In this document: positions 25,443 through 34,499 of the stretch, piece by piece
Numbering within the stretch: position 1 is the first letter of the stretch
Layout: every line of letters begins with the position of its first letter
Source of the DNA: Lachnospiraceae bacterium
GTDB taxonomy: Bacteria > Bacillota > Clostridia > Lachnospirales > Lachnospiraceae
NCBI GenBank assembly: GCA_014804615.1
Contig: JAAUZL010000008.1
Span: 210,870-274,869 of the forward strand
Length of the DNA stretch: 64,000 bases
Reading direction: 5' to 3'
Translations under genes and position numbers: made by a program
The notes under the pieces: generated by a model
The model's database searches: none
What the model saw: only the letters and a program-made list of their open reading frames with translations
What the model was told of the DNA's origin: nothing

Positions 25443-26870
25443 CTATTTACTCGGATATAAAAGTTCTCTATACGGCATATAATCCAGTACTGTTTTTTTT
25501 CGGATATGCTTTAAGTAAAAAATACAATCAAGATATTCTTTCCTTATTTTTTTATGATAGCGTTTAGAATAATAATCTCTAAGTTTCTCCTTATCCTCTC
25601 TATAAGCTGCATCTGTTAAATCTCCTTCCCAGCTTTCACCAGCCGAAATACTAATATCACCCTGGATTGATTTTGTGATCATATTCAGTTCGTATAATGC
25701 TTCCACTTTCATGTCTACAACATCATCGTCTTTATTCCTCTTATGCTTAAAGAGTCCTATATTTTCTACAATCATATTACAAGCATATATATAATCCTCT
25801 TTTCTCCACCTATCGTTTTCTATTACCTCTAACAGTTCTTTGGTAGAAGCTTTCCTAATCATTGCTCGTAAACATTTATCATCAAAATTATTCTCATAAT
25901 ACTTAGAAAAGAATTGTATTGGCAATTTCGGGAAGCAATCATAAGCCTCCTTCACTTCCCCTTTAAACGCTGTGCCCCTTCGAAAAAATTTTTCCACGTA
26001 TTCTTGGTCTTTCTCATACCTCTCCAGAAATTCCCATGTATTAAAAATATCCTCCACCTTACGCAACTCATCTATAGTATCGAAAAGACTCAGCCACTTT
26101 ATATACCATTTACTAAGCTTTTCATATAAATTAATATAAACAGCTTTGCGAGTATCTTTACTAAATAATCTTTTAACATACTGCCCGTTCATTCTATCCA
26201 AGAAACAATCAATTACTATTCTCTCTATGGTTTTTTTGTGTTCTTGATACGTATTCCACGCCTTGTTATCAATACTTTCTTCATCGCTTTTATTGCCAAC
26301 CTCTTTTTCATTTCCCCCTGACTTTTGTCCACTATACAATTCAAATCTGGATTCATCTATCTTCCCAATATATCTCCAAACCTTGTCCAGTTCATTCCTT
26401 GATCTGGGCTTGCCCTTACATGAATCAAACATTTTCAATTCCTTGATTTGATCTATCAAACAAAAAAGTTTCCTAACCTCTTTTATCTGATCCTCTGACT
26501 GTGCTTTCATTAAATATTCGTCCTTTGTCCATGGTAATAGATTTTGAAGAATATCAATAATCCTAATCATGTTTTCATATGAGCTTTCCTTCTCCATCTC
26601 TTTATCCAGCCCAAACAAATTCTCCAGATTTATTCTTACTTCGCTTACATCTTCTCCTGCAAAAATGAAGTACCCTTTGCTCTTACCAGACGAAATACGT
26701 ACTTGGCTACTTCTATACCAATTTATCATTTCTTCTTGAAATCCAAGCTTTTCGAGTATCTCTCTAAATTTTCTTACTAATTCATCTCTTTCACGCTTTA
26801 CCTCGTCCTTATTCCTTCCATCCTCTTCTAGCAGATCAACCACTGTCCAATAGCCTCTTTTTAAACTCAC
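25443..26870 (-). CDS. Hypothetical protein, 475 aa
   Basis: A largely helical, Lys/Glu-rich soluble protein that I do not recognise. Visible features are a start with MSLKRGYWTVVDLLEEDGRN, an Ile/Ser patch QVRISSGKSKGYFIFAGEDV, an acidic/Asn-rich linker near 190-205, and a basic C-terminus (KRYHKKIRKEYLDCIFYLKH). It has its own terminator and stands apart from the genes on both sides, which suggests cargo rather than a core mobility gene. Confidence 0.55.
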   Translation of the reverse strand: MSLKRGYWTVVDLLEEDGRNKDEVKRERDELVRKFREILEKLGFQEEMINWYRSSQVRISSGKSKGYFIFAGEDVSEVRINLENLFGLDKEMEKESSYENMIRIIDILQNLLPWTKDEYLMKAQSEDQIKEVRKLFCLIDQIKELKMFDSCKGKPRSRNELDKVWRYIGKIDESRFELYSGQKSGGNEKEVGNKSDEESIDNKAWNTYQEHKKTIERIVIDCFLDRMNGQYVKRLFSKDTRKAVYINLYEKLSKWYIKWLSLFDTIDELRKVEDIFNTWEFLERYEKDQEYVEKFFRRGTAFKGEVKEAYDCFPKLPIQFFSKYYENNFDDKCLRAMIRKASTKELLEVIENDRWRKEDYIYACNMIVENIGLFKHKRNKDDDVVDMKVEALYELNMITKSIQGDISISAGESWEGDLTDAAYREDKEKLRDYYSKRYHKKIRKEYLDCIFYLKHIRKKTVLDYMPYRELLYPSK

Positions 26871-27071
26871 AACAACACCTCAATAGATTTTTCCATATAC
26901 GTCTCCATCATATAAAAATCGGACAAACTATAAAAAAGCATATTTATTTCAATCTTTCATTCACCACTTGCCTCATCCCTGCTACCCATAATATGGCAAT
27001 CATGTGACTTTGTCCAGTACGATCATTGCCCCGTCTTCTTGATTCTTACAGCATATAACAATGAATTTGCC

Positions 27072-27119
27072 AAAAATGTGACATGGCCAAAGTTTATCAT
27101 CCAGTCATGTCACATTTTT
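27072..27119. terminator. Long perfect inverted repeat
   Basis: AAAAATGTGACATG pairs perfectly over 14 bp with CATGTCACATTTTT across a 20-nt loop. The T-run on each side makes it a likely bidirectional terminator between the 28-residue ORF and the 475-residue gene. An operator role is also possible. Confidence 0.6.
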
Positions 27120-27193
27120 AAGCAAGTACAATATTTACCCTTTTCATGGTTTCTCGCAAACCATAAAAACCACATTAGTGTATTCTTTTTATT

Positions 27194-27280
27194 CTATCCA
27201 TCACTCTCACCAGCCTTATTTATCGCCGCCAGAATGGTTGTTAAAATGCCGATTACTATTACCTTTAATACTTCATTCAT
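27194..27280 (-). CDS. Small hydrophobic peptide, 28 aa
   Basis: The frame MNEVLKVIVIGILTTILAAI followed by NKAGESDG has an AAAAGGGTGATA ribosome site before its ATG. It is one membrane-spanning helix with a short polar tail, the usual form of type I toxin peptides or small phage-like membrane proteins. A strong inverted repeat lies 75 bp downstream. No antisense RNA could be shown. Confidence 0.4.
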   Translation of the reverse strand: MNEVLKVIVIGILTTILAAINKAGESDG

Positions 27281-27332
27281 ATGTATCACCCTTTTCTATA
27301 ACACAACTATTTCGATGGCTGCCAGTATCTCA

Positions 27333-28238
27333 TCAAGCACACATTTTGATTTCATCTGCTCCGGCATCATAGAAATAAACATGATCTGAAAGCTTGTCTT
27401 CAATATCAAGTTCTTCTTCATTTACTAATTTTACAATGCTTCTGTAATAGTCTACGCTCTTTTTCCCATCAGCCGAAACGAAGATCGTTTGATGTATAGA
27501 TGCTGGCAGAATATAGAAGTCCCGACCATCAGCGAATCTACGCACCTGCTTCCTGTTCAGGATTCCTGCTGCTCCGTAATACATCGAGTCATTTGTATAG
27601 ATGTAGAAATCTTCTGTCTGCTCATCCCCCTGTTGATCAGCCTCATAGGAGCCTCCATATACCTGTTCTACAACAAAACTCCGTATATCACGGAAACAGT
27701 AACCGTCATCCGCAAGATTCTCCAATGCCTGTCTGTGAAGTTCCTCCGCACTAATCCCATAAGCTTCCAGCATTTGGTAATTGATTTTTACACTAGCATA
27801 GCGCCCATCTATTTCTTTTCGATAAATATACGCCACAGACAGGTCTAGCATAGGAATAGAAACCACTTTTTCAAACATTTCCTGATTATCCTCTGTAGAG
27901 AGCAGAATCGGATATATGCTTTTCTTTACCTGTTCCCACTCCATAATCTTCTGCAACATTTCTGAAATGCCTCCCATCTCCCTGTATTCTTCGTTCATTT
28001 CATAGATCGCTCTGGCACATCCGGCGATACTCATATCTCCCTCACAGTACGCACCGTAAAACTTCTGCAGCGAAATTGCCGGGCATACTCTTCCATCTGA
28101 CTCATCCACGAAGATTCGGATACCATCATAATGCTTCCCGTTATTTTTCAATATCTCAACCAGCCCAAGCTGTACGTCATCGCCGCAGATTTCTCGAAGC
28201 CTTTCCAGTACCTCTTCCCTAAATACTTCATATTTCAT
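27333..28238 (-). CDS. DUF5688 family protein
   Basis: The 301-residue product starts MKYEVFREEVLERLREICGD and shows the CPAISLQKFYGAYCEGDMS and ILNRKQVRRFADGRDFYILP segments typical of DUF5688 proteins, which are common in clostridial integrative elements and have no assigned function. The final part (DGKKSVDYYRSIVKLVNEEEL) resembles a substrate-binding cap. The chosen ATG has AAAGGAGG 6-7 nt upstream. It follows the annealing-protein gene by 13 bp. Confidence 0.7.
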   Translation of the reverse strand: MKYEVFREEVLERLREICGDDVQLGLVEILKNNGKHYDGIRIFVDESDGRVCPAISLQKFYGAYCEGDMSIAGCARAIYEMNEEYREMGGISEMLQKIMEWEQVKKSIYPILLSTEDNQEMFEKVVSIPMLDLSVAYIYRKEIDGRYASVKINYQMLEAYGISAEELHRQALENLADDGYCFRDIRSFVVEQVYGGSYEADQQGDEQTEDFYIYTNDSMYYGAAGILNRKQVRRFADGRDFYILPASIHQTIFVSADGKKSVDYYRSIVKLVNEEELDIEDKLSDHVYFYDAGADEIKMCA

Positions 28239-28251
28239 CCTGCTTCCTCCT

Positions 28252-28977
28252 TTACGCCACTTCCATAGATTTGGTTTTTGCAAGAGCAGCCATCACCTTT
28301 TTATATGAGTCCTCCGACATTTTCTCTGGCTCACTAATCCGATATCTTGCCTGTACCGCCTGTAGTTCCACTCCTGTGCGCTGCAGTTCTTTTTGTAACA
28401 GTTCCATTTGTGCCTCGGTAATGCTGTCTCCTCCGCCTGTTTCCAGCCCCTGTCGTTTTGCTTTCTCCTGCTTCATTTCATACACAGTCTTTCCCCTCTC
28501 ATTGACGATCACCAAGCAGTTTATTTCCCTTTCGCTGTTATACCCGATACGGTCTACTGAAAAATGCTCATTGCAGTAGAACTTATCGTTCTTTTTCTGG
28601 ATGGGAGCTTTCCCTGCTGGTATCCAGATAAAAGGCGCTGTATAGAGTTCCCTGCCGATCCCCCAGTTGAAACACGCGCGCTTGAAGCTGTCGGAAGCCT
28701 GTCCTTTCTCTTTCTCCGAATAGCTCATAGTACCTACATCCTGCTTGGCTATCCATTCCCCTGTTTCCTTATCATAGATCTCTACCGTGCAGTAAAGATT
28801 CCCCTCTATGCTCTGGTGGCTCCGCTTCCATCCAAAGGGCCCGAAGCTCTCATCAAGGATACGCTGGTCTACCCTCGCATCCTTATAGAGCAACAGGCTC
28901 AAGCCATTTTCTTTGATCACGGACACCCTGCACTCGATCTCATCCGTTTTAAGCAGCCTGATCAGACTCTGTTCCAT
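28252..28977 (-). CDS. Rad52/ERF-type single-strand annealing protein
   Basis: The 241-residue protein has the core of Rad52-22-like annealing proteins: VIKENGLSLLLYKDARVDQR, FGPFGWKRSHQSIEGNLYCT, and KGQASDSFKRACFNWGIGRE. It would pair single strands made by the YqaJ exonuclease encoded just upstream. The C-terminal 70 residues form a separate helical region (ITEAQMELLQKELQ). A GGAGAAAAAAG box supports the ATG. Confidence 0.8.
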   Translation of the reverse strand: MEQSLIRLLKTDEIECRVSVIKENGLSLLLYKDARVDQRILDESFGPFGWKRSHQSIEGNLYCTVEIYDKETGEWIAKQDVGTMSYSEKEKGQASDSFKRACFNWGIGRELYTAPFIWIPAGKAPIQKKNDKFYCNEHFSVDRIGYNSEREINCLVIVNERGKTVYEMKQEKAKRQGLETGGGDSITEAQMELLQKELQRTGVELQAVQARYRISEPEKMSEDSYKKVMAALAKTKSMEVA

Positions 28978-29068
28978 CTTTTTTCTCCTTTTCCGCATAC
29001 GAATCTATTTTTTTCAGGAACGCTTCCAGTTCATAACGCGCATATTCCCTCAGTTTCTTTTCTCTCAT
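28949..29068 (-). CDS. Small charged protein, 39 aa, overlapping the annealing-protein gene
   Basis: The frame begins MREKKLREYARYELEAFLKK after a GGAGGGCTGGCT box and ends 28 bp inside the next gene, in a different frame. Such short overlapping frames often give translational coupling between exonuclease and annealing-protein genes. It is an amphipathic charged helix; no family recognised. Confidence 0.5.
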   Translation of the reverse strand: MREKKLREYARYELEAFLKKIDSYAEKEKKDGTESDQAA

Positions 29069-29079
29069 AGCCAGCCCTC

Positions 29080-30009
29080 CTATGCTGCTTTCACTTCAAA
29101 CCGTCTGGAGTGGGAAACCTTCCCATAATCGGCATAAAGCTCCGGTTTCTCTTCCCTGATGCGCTTTGTATCAAGCTTCGTGGAGTCGATGTTTTTCCAT
29201 GAGACACGGAAACACTCACTGCTCGCAAGCTCATTGTCCTGCATGAACAGCTTCACTTCCTGCTCAATCTGCTTCTGTTCCTCCTGCAACTCCGCAATAA
29301 ATCCAAGGATTTCCTCACGCCTCCTTAATTTTTCATCAAACCCAACAAGTTCAATGGCGCTCGCTTTCCTTGCGGTATGGAAATACTGTTCCAGCACTTC
29401 ATCACAGGCCTTACTGCCATCCGGCGGTGGGATAACACCCGGCACTACATGGTTATTCCAGAAATCCTCTTCTATTTCAATGAGACGGTTTATCAGTTCA
29501 TCGTCCCACTCTAACTTCCGGTAGGTAAACTCTCTGCCTAAGATGACTGCCGCGATATACCATGTTCTTTTTCCTGTGACTGCCATGTAATGGTAACACT
29601 GCATGATATAATGGAGCGGGATATTGCCGTCCGCCCATTTGTCAGCATTATAGGCGCTCGCGGTCTTGCATTCCAGTCCGGCATCCTCGCCTACAATCAG
29701 CCTGTCCACATCCGCAATCATAAAGGGATGCCCCGCACTCCGGTACATGAAATTAGATTTGCGCACCTTTAATCCCGTCGCCTCCATAAACCGCTGCGCC
29801 ACATAATCTTCCAGATCGTGGCCGATACGGATTGCCTCGCTGTCCTGTTCCTTCAATGTTTCGCTCGTCTTATCTTGAAATACTTTCATGGCACTGCTGT
29901 ATGGATTCACGCCGCAGATCGCCCCTGCATCAGAACCTCCGATTCCTGATTTCCTTAAACGGAGCCATTCTGTGTTATCGACCCCTGCCAATGATATTTT
30001 TTCAAACAT
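29080..30009 (-). CDS. YqaJ-family viral-type recombinase (exonuclease)
   Basis: The 309-residue protein has the YqaJ/lambda-exonuclease fold: SGIGGSDAGAICGVNPYSS near 17-35, ADVDRLIVGE near 99, and the catalytic ECKTAS near 112 (E-x-K). It degrades one DNA strand to feed annealing. With the Rad52-like gene it forms a two-component recombination module as in phages, here within a mobilizable element with no virion genes. Confidence 0.88.
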   Translation of the reverse strand: MFEKISLAGVDNTEWLRLRKSGIGGSDAGAICGVNPYSSAMKVFQDKTSETLKEQDSEAIRIGHDLEDYVAQRFMEATGLKVRKSNFMYRSAGHPFMIADVDRLIVGEDAGLECKTASAYNADKWADGNIPLHYIMQCYHYMAVTGKRTWYIAAVILGREFTYRKLEWDDELINRLIEIEEDFWNNHVVPGVIPPPDGSKACDEVLEQYFHTARKASAIELVGFDEKLRRREEILGFIAELQEEQKQIEQEVKLFMQDNELASSECFRVSWKNIDSTKLDTKRIREEKPELYADYGKVSHSRRFEVKAA

Positions 30010-30420
30010 GGTAAATCTCCTTTTCTTTTCAATGCGTTTCCACTATATTTATAAACTACCGTCAGTCAATCTGACTTTTCGCTAAATATAAAAAGCCAAA
30101 ACAATGGGGACAGTTAAGATCATAAAATGGTCCCCGCTGTTCCCCAATCTCTGTTTTCATGCTCTTTTCACTATTTCCTGTCCTTCCGCTTTTCACTCCA
30201 GAAGTTTCTGCCCCGTGGCATACGCCATACACATGTATTTAGGGATTCTGTTCCGTGATATACTATTTCCCTGCATACAGCCATATGACCAAAAGAATAC
30301 TGTTAAATCCCAAAATACACATATCACACACCCACTGAAACCCCTGTATGAAAAGCTTTATCACGCATTCTCTCCGCCTCCTTCCCGCTATATATTCTGT
30401 TTCTTCCACAATGCGGTGAC
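30010..30420. other. Gap with several very short minus-strand frames
   Basis: Only short frames are present: a CxxC mini-ORF (30062-30160), a 20-residue hydrophobic frame MCILGFNSILLVIWLYAGK (about 30265-30325), and a 13-residue frame near 30200. None beyond the CxxC frame can be supported. Confidence 0.35.
30062..30160 (-). CDS. Mini-ORF with CPHC motif, 32 aa
   Basis: The frame reads MKTEIGEQRGPFYDLNCPHC and ends GFLYLAKSQID, with a Cys-Pro-His-Cys motif that could hold a metal. An in-frame GTG 12 codons earlier (30196) with GGAG nearby is an alternative start. It sits between the DUF932 and YqaJ genes. Support is limited to its motif and position. Confidence 0.35.
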   Translation of the reverse strand: MKTEIGEQRGPFYDLNCPHCFGFLYLAKSQID

Positions 30421-31353
30421 TTATGCAGCCTTTACAAGCTGATATGCCTTGTCGATCAAAGGATTCCCGTCAATGGTACGCCCAAACAGGTTCTCATTAT
30501 AGTTTGCCGTCCTGCGAAGCGGTTCACTGTGCGTTGCAAAGTCGGATACCGCATTGATGAACCGGTACGCATTGTTCCCTACCTTCTGCAGATCAGGGGC
30601 ATCATAATACCGCCGCTCCATATCTTTACGGAGTTTGATGATGTTCTTGCTCTGGATCGATGTAGCATCCTCCTCCTTCGGCAGGAGCAATTCGATGTAC
30701 TCTTTCACCTGCGCATCCGTTATTTTCTGCCTGCGCAGCTGTTCAAACTCAATACCGAGGCTGTCCATGTATTTCTCAGCCATAAAGAGCGTATCCTTCG
30801 CCTCCTGTATCTTGTCATGGATGTTGCCTGTGTGGATCATGCTGAAACTACGCTTTGCTGAATCCAGCGCAAGGTTGAGCGTATTGTTGCATACCACCCT
30901 GACCGGAGTGATTGCGACTTTCACCGAACCAGAACCGTCATGAGTATTGGAGAACACCAGATAAGGGCTGATCCTTTCTCCTGCAATGATATACTCCCTC
31001 GGAAGCCTCGCAAGGAGCCAGATTTTCTTCCCTTCCTGCAGTGATCCGGCAGTCTCATAGCAGACACCCTTTCCGAGCAGTTCATCAGTAAAACTGAACG
31101 CATCCACATTTTGTACTACCTTATAGCGGTCGGATACCACGCCTAGCACTTTTCTGTCGGAACTGCGCACATTTGCCCTATACCCTTTCACCATTTCGTT
31201 ATACCCTGTATACACAGGCTCCTGCACCACCTTCCAGTCAAGCCCCGCAAGACGGAGCGCGTCTGCTGATGTGGGTGCATCCATGACGATCGTGCCTAAC
31301 CCGTGCCACGGTTTCTCCCTTACAGAGAACATTGTTTCTACATTTGCTGCCAT
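30421..31353 (-). CDS. DUF932 phage/plasmid-like protein
   Basis: The 310-residue product matches the DUF932 family by its start MFSVREKPWHGLGTIVMDAP, the GVVSDRYKVVQNVDAFSFTD block and VRVVCNNTLNLALDSA. These proteins are widespread on plasmids and integrative elements beside recombination genes; their function is unknown. The internal ATG is preferred because GGAGGAAAAGAGT lies just before it. It heads the group YqaJ-SSAP-DUF5688 on the same strand. Confidence 0.82.
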   Translation of the reverse strand: MAANVETMFSVREKPWHGLGTIVMDAPTSADALRLAGLDWKVVQEPVYTGYNEMVKGYRANVRSSDRKVLGVVSDRYKVVQNVDAFSFTDELLGKGVCYETAGSLQEGKKIWLLARLPREYIIAGERISPYLVFSNTHDGSGSVKVAITPVRVVCNNTLNLALDSAKRSFSMIHTGNIHDKIQEAKDTLFMAEKYMDSLGIEFEQLRRQKITDAQVKEYIELLLPKEEDATSIQSKNIIKLRKDMERRYYDAPDLQKVGNNAYRFINAVSDFATHSEPLRRTANYNENLFGRTIDGNPLIDKAYQLVKAA

Positions 31354-31491
31354 ACTCTTTTCCTCCATTCTCCTTTTTTGAATTTGGCAAAAATATAGAC
31401 CAACAGATTGCTCCGTTGGTCTGTGTATCATGATAATAATATATATTTAAGATAAGGAATCTTCTAATAGATACATAAATCCTAGATGTTT

Positions 31492-32715
31492 TCATGTAAA
31501 ATCATATTCGCTTCCACGAATCTGTGCAAAAAACTCCTGCTCTATGAACTCTTGTTTTACTTTTCTGATAAATTTCGCATCAGTGGCAATCCTATAGACT
31601 GTGACAAGCAAACCACCGACATCCAGACTCCTCAAAGCATCTTCATTCCCAAGTGAGGCATTTGCTCCTACATAAATCAGATTGCTTGCGCTTGCGATAA
31701 AATTGGAATAACTCAATATTTTTCTAGTTCTCACTTCATAAACATTCCTGTTATATTCCACACCTTCATCATAAAACAGCCCGTGTAGCATAGAAATCAT
31801 CGTGTTAATAAAAATAGAAAAAGTCGCCTGCTTACCCACTGTAACAATATTCGCCATATCCAGTCCATTCGAAGCCAGATCTGCCGCCAGCCCAGCATCT
31901 ATTACTGATATAAAAGGCAAGGGAAGGCTATTCTTTGTGCTTATATCCGAATTTAGGTGTATAATTTCCTTAATGAGTGAAGCTCCTACTTTTGTTTTTC
32001 CCTCAATCCCTTCATGCAGCAATTTGTCCTTTGTTTTTGAAAGTACAAGTCCTGTATTCGCTTTATTCTTAAAATAATCCATTCCCACATCATTCGTGTA
32101 AATATGATAAGATTGTAAATCCTTATTTGTTAGTGTGGAAGTTGCAATGTTGGCAGTTCCAAAAACCAATCCCAGGATCGGATCATGACCAATTGCTGTT
32201 ACACGATGCCCCATCTGTTTTCCACCACTCAGGGCTCCATTGGCACCGATATTGGCATCAAAAGGAACAGGACACGGTGGTTTTCCCTTGGAACCACATA
32301 TCTCTTCCAAAGACGGATTATAATATCTGTGCATACGATCCGATTTTTCTTTAATATGCCCTTTTGTGTTATTCGCCGCTGTCTTGTCATCTAATCTTTC
32401 AGGGAATTTTGTAAGTGCATACTGCCGTACTACCTGTAATGCCACCGCAAGAAACAAAAACGAGATATCAAATTTATTTAATCCAGTACACTTTTCAAAT
32501 TTCTCATCAATCTCTGCCAAAATCTGTTCTGCGTTAGCTGCTACTTCTGCCACGCGGGCTGACTCGTCTGCTATCATCCGCATATGCCCTGTTATGGTTT
32601 CTGCATCTTTCAGCGTGTCATCCATATCATTTAGAAGTGCCTGCCTTTCCCTTGAAGAGGCCGCTGACCGCTCCCGCATTTCCACACTTCGTTTTAAAAA
32701 ATCTTCGTATCCCAT
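31492..32715 (-). CDS. Unknown 407-aa protein of cargo cassette
   Basis: I do not recognise a family. Residues 1-80 are a long amphipathic coiled coil (SRERQALLNDMDDTLKDAET), followed by a hydrophobic patch FLFLAVALQVVRQYAL, a Gly-rich centre with HDPILGLVFGTANIAT, and a hydrophobic C-terminal third containing NIVTVGKQATFSIFINTMIS. The segments could insert in membranes. It lies 22 bp behind the coiled-coil/hydrophobic-hairpin gene at 32737, so the two are co-expressed. Confidence 0.6.
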   Translation of the reverse strand: MGYEDFLKRSVEMRERSAASSRERQALLNDMDDTLKDAETITGHMRMIADESARVAEVAANAEQILAEIDEKFEKCTGLNKFDISFLFLAVALQVVRQYALTKFPERLDDKTAANNTKGHIKEKSDRMHRYYNPSLEEICGSKGKPPCPVPFDANIGANGALSGGKQMGHRVTAIGHDPILGLVFGTANIATSTLTNKDLQSYHIYTNDVGMDYFKNKANTGLVLSKTKDKLLHEGIEGKTKVGASLIKEIIHLNSDISTKNSLPLPFISVIDAGLAADLASNGLDMANIVTVGKQATFSIFINTMISMLHGLFYDEGVEYNRNVYEVRTRKILSYSNFIASASNLIYVGANASLGNEDALRSLDVGGLLVTVYRIATDAKFIRKVKQEFIEQEFFAQIRGSEYDFT

Positions 32716-32736
32716 AATCTCGTATAGTCTCCAATT

Positions 32737-33303
32737 CTAACCCAGTGTCGAAATTAGATTCCTGGCATCACTTATGTACTCTGACACCAAAGCGGTCGTA
32801 TTACTATCTTCTCCGTTAAGTTCTTCTTCCAATTTTTTAATATATTCAAGCATCTCCGCTTCAATTCGATCTCTTTCCTGTAGTTCTTCCCGTGTCAGCT
32901 TCTCTTTCTCTTTATACTTAGATAATTCCTCTTTCGATTCATCTATTTTATCCATACATTCTTTAATCTTCTTTTTAATATCCTGCTCCTGCCTCTGATA
33001 CTTATTCTCATACACTTTCGAAGCATCAACATACCCTTCCCTTTTCCCCTGATCGTATGCCTTCTCCTGCTTCTTTTCCTGCGCTGCTCCTGCCGCAACC
33101 CCAACCGCTCCTGCCGCAGCCGCAGTAGCCGCAACAGTTCCTGTTGATGCTGCCATCATCCCAAGTCCAGCCGACAGCCCAACGCTAGTCGCTCCAATGG
33201 CACTAGATGCCACAGCAAAACCCGCTGCTGGAAGCACCACCGGCGCAGCTACAACTGCTCCTACTGCACACACACCACCTAAAACCCATTTCCCGAATCC
33301 CAT
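32737..33303 (-). CDS. Hydrophobic Ala/Gly-rich head plus coiled-coil protein
   Basis: The 188-residue product starts with about 75 residues that are almost only Ala, Gly, Val, Ser and Leu (for example LPAAGFAVASSAIGATSVGL), like the glycine-zipper or hairpin membrane segments of pore-forming proteins. It then has a highly charged coiled coil (QEQDIKKKIKECMDKIDESK) to residue 165. No family is recognised. A good GAAGGAGATAAAT box precedes the ATG. Its partner is the 407-residue gene downstream. Confidence 0.65.
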   Translation of the reverse strand: MGFGKWVLGGVCAVGAVVAAPVVLPAAGFAVASSAIGATSVGLSAGLGMMAASTGTVAATAAAAGAVGVAAGAAQEKKQEKAYDQGKREGYVDASKVYENKYQRQEQDIKKKIKECMDKIDESKEELSKYKEKEKLTREELQERDRIEAEMLEYIKKLEEELNGEDSNTTALVSEYISDARNLISTLG

Positions 33304-33324
33304 ATTTATCTCCTTCCTACTATC

Positions 33325-33413
33325 TTAGTGAAGTTCCAACAATGCTTCCCCACGCTTATTCCACTCCATGCCTTCACTAACCCACTGTCCAACTCTTCCA
33401 ATGCCTCCACAGA
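33325..33413 (-). pseudogene. Duplicated tail of the TerB-like gene
   Basis: This stretch repeats, with few changes, the last 30 codons of the TerB-like gene at 34030 (reading ...VSEGMEWNKRGEALLELH-stop). It lacks the rest of the gene. The two copies flank the DUF1810 gene as direct repeats of about 90 bp. Confidence 0.75.
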
Positions 33414-33493
33414 GTTTCAAAATTGACTGTATCTTCACTTGTCCTTTTTGCATCTATTATTTTCAAAATGTCCTGCCAGAAATTCTGGCTTTT

Positions 33494-33925
33494 TCACCGC
33501 CATCCCTCTTGACAGGATAGAAGCTCTATCGTCCTCTGATCCTTCTTCCCTGCAAAAAACTTATCAAGCACTCTTTGAAATACATTTTCTTCCGGTGCAG
33601 CTTCTGCAAATAAAGTCATAGAAGATCTGAGCTTCAGGTTGTCGGGATATCCCATCACATCATTCGCATCCGAAGACTGCAAGCTTAAGAGCGCATTGCT
33701 TATCTCTATCAATCGGGACTTAAGAATTGTATTCGCCATATACTCCTTCGCTTCAGCTAAACCATCAATGCCATAAAATTCCGAGGTCGAACTGAACCCC
33801 AACCCCTTTACTTGCGGAAAAATATACCATATCCAATGGCTCCGCTTATGTCCTAACCGTATTTCTGACAAAGCCACCCCATAGTAACGTTCCTGTGCCT
33901 TCAAAAATCTGTCCAAATCATACAT
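33494..33925 (-). CDS. DUF1810 family protein
   Basis: The 143-residue protein is a clear DUF1810 member: DLDRFLKAQERYYGVALSEI, then GHKRSHWIWYIFPQVKGLG and MGYPDNLKLRSSMTLF. The family has been called calpastatin-like but has no proven role. It lies between two copies of the TerB C-terminus, so it was probably brought in with, or caused, that duplication. Confidence 0.85.
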   Translation of the reverse strand: MYDLDRFLKAQERYYGVALSEIRLGHKRSHWIWYIFPQVKGLGFSSTSEFYGIDGLAEAKEYMANTILKSRLIEISNALLSLQSSDANDVMGYPDNLKLRSSMTLFAEAAPEENVFQRVLDKFFAGKKDQRTIELLSCQEGWR

Positions 33926-34029
33926 ATTCTATCCCCCTTTCTATAACTTCATATATTTTGCGCCGATCTCAAGATTACTCCTGCAACAGCCCATTTTCAG
34001 AATCTTATACTCATGTCCTCCCTCTTTAC

Positions 34030-34446
34030 TTAATGCAGTTCCAACAATGCTTCACCACGCTTATTCCATTCCATACCTTCACTAACCCACTGTTCAACTT
34101 TTTCTAATGCTTCCACAGATATACCCATTTCCTGACACATATCCCGAATTTCATTCCGTTCTGTATCCGAATAGTCGTTATCTACCCAGCACAACTGAAC
34201 AGCTTGTACCAAGAAGAACATCTTTTCCCGATCAGTTTCAAAATGGAATGTAATCTCATTGGTTTCATCTTTCAACTTCTCCAAGCATTCAACTTCCGCT
34301 TCTCCCAATTCCAAAACAACAGCCACTTGACGATAGAAAACAAACTCATTCTCATCCACAATGCCGTCTGCCTGAGCCAGTCTGATCAATCCTTTCAAAA
34401 AATTAACCCTTGCTTCTCTTGTCTGTAACACTTCTTTGATCTCCAT
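34030..34446 (-). CDS. TerB-like protein
   Basis: The 138-residue protein has the all-helical TerB fold: VNFLKGLIRLAQADGIVDEN and the second acidic half CWVDNDYSDTERNEIRDMCQ with the paired Asp/Glu clusters that bind metal in TerB and DjlA. TerB-like domains occur in stress and phage-defence systems, often with membrane proteins. It follows the 456-residue membrane gene by about 50 bp. Confidence 0.8.
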   Translation of the reverse strand: MEIKEVLQTREARVNFLKGLIRLAQADGIVDENEFVFYRQVAVVLELGEAEVECLEKLKDETNEITFHFETDREKMFFLVQAVQLCWVDNDYSDTERNEIRDMCQEMGISVEALEKVEQWVSEGMEWNKRGEALLELH

Positions 34447-34499
34447 ACTCGTCCTCCTTTGTAATTCTTACTTTTTAAACAATTCTTTGGTCTGGTATT

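Noticed and set aside
32774..32998. Ser-rich plus-strand frame
   Set aside because: It is antisense to the Glu/Lys-rich coiled coil of the 188-residue protein, which explains its composition.
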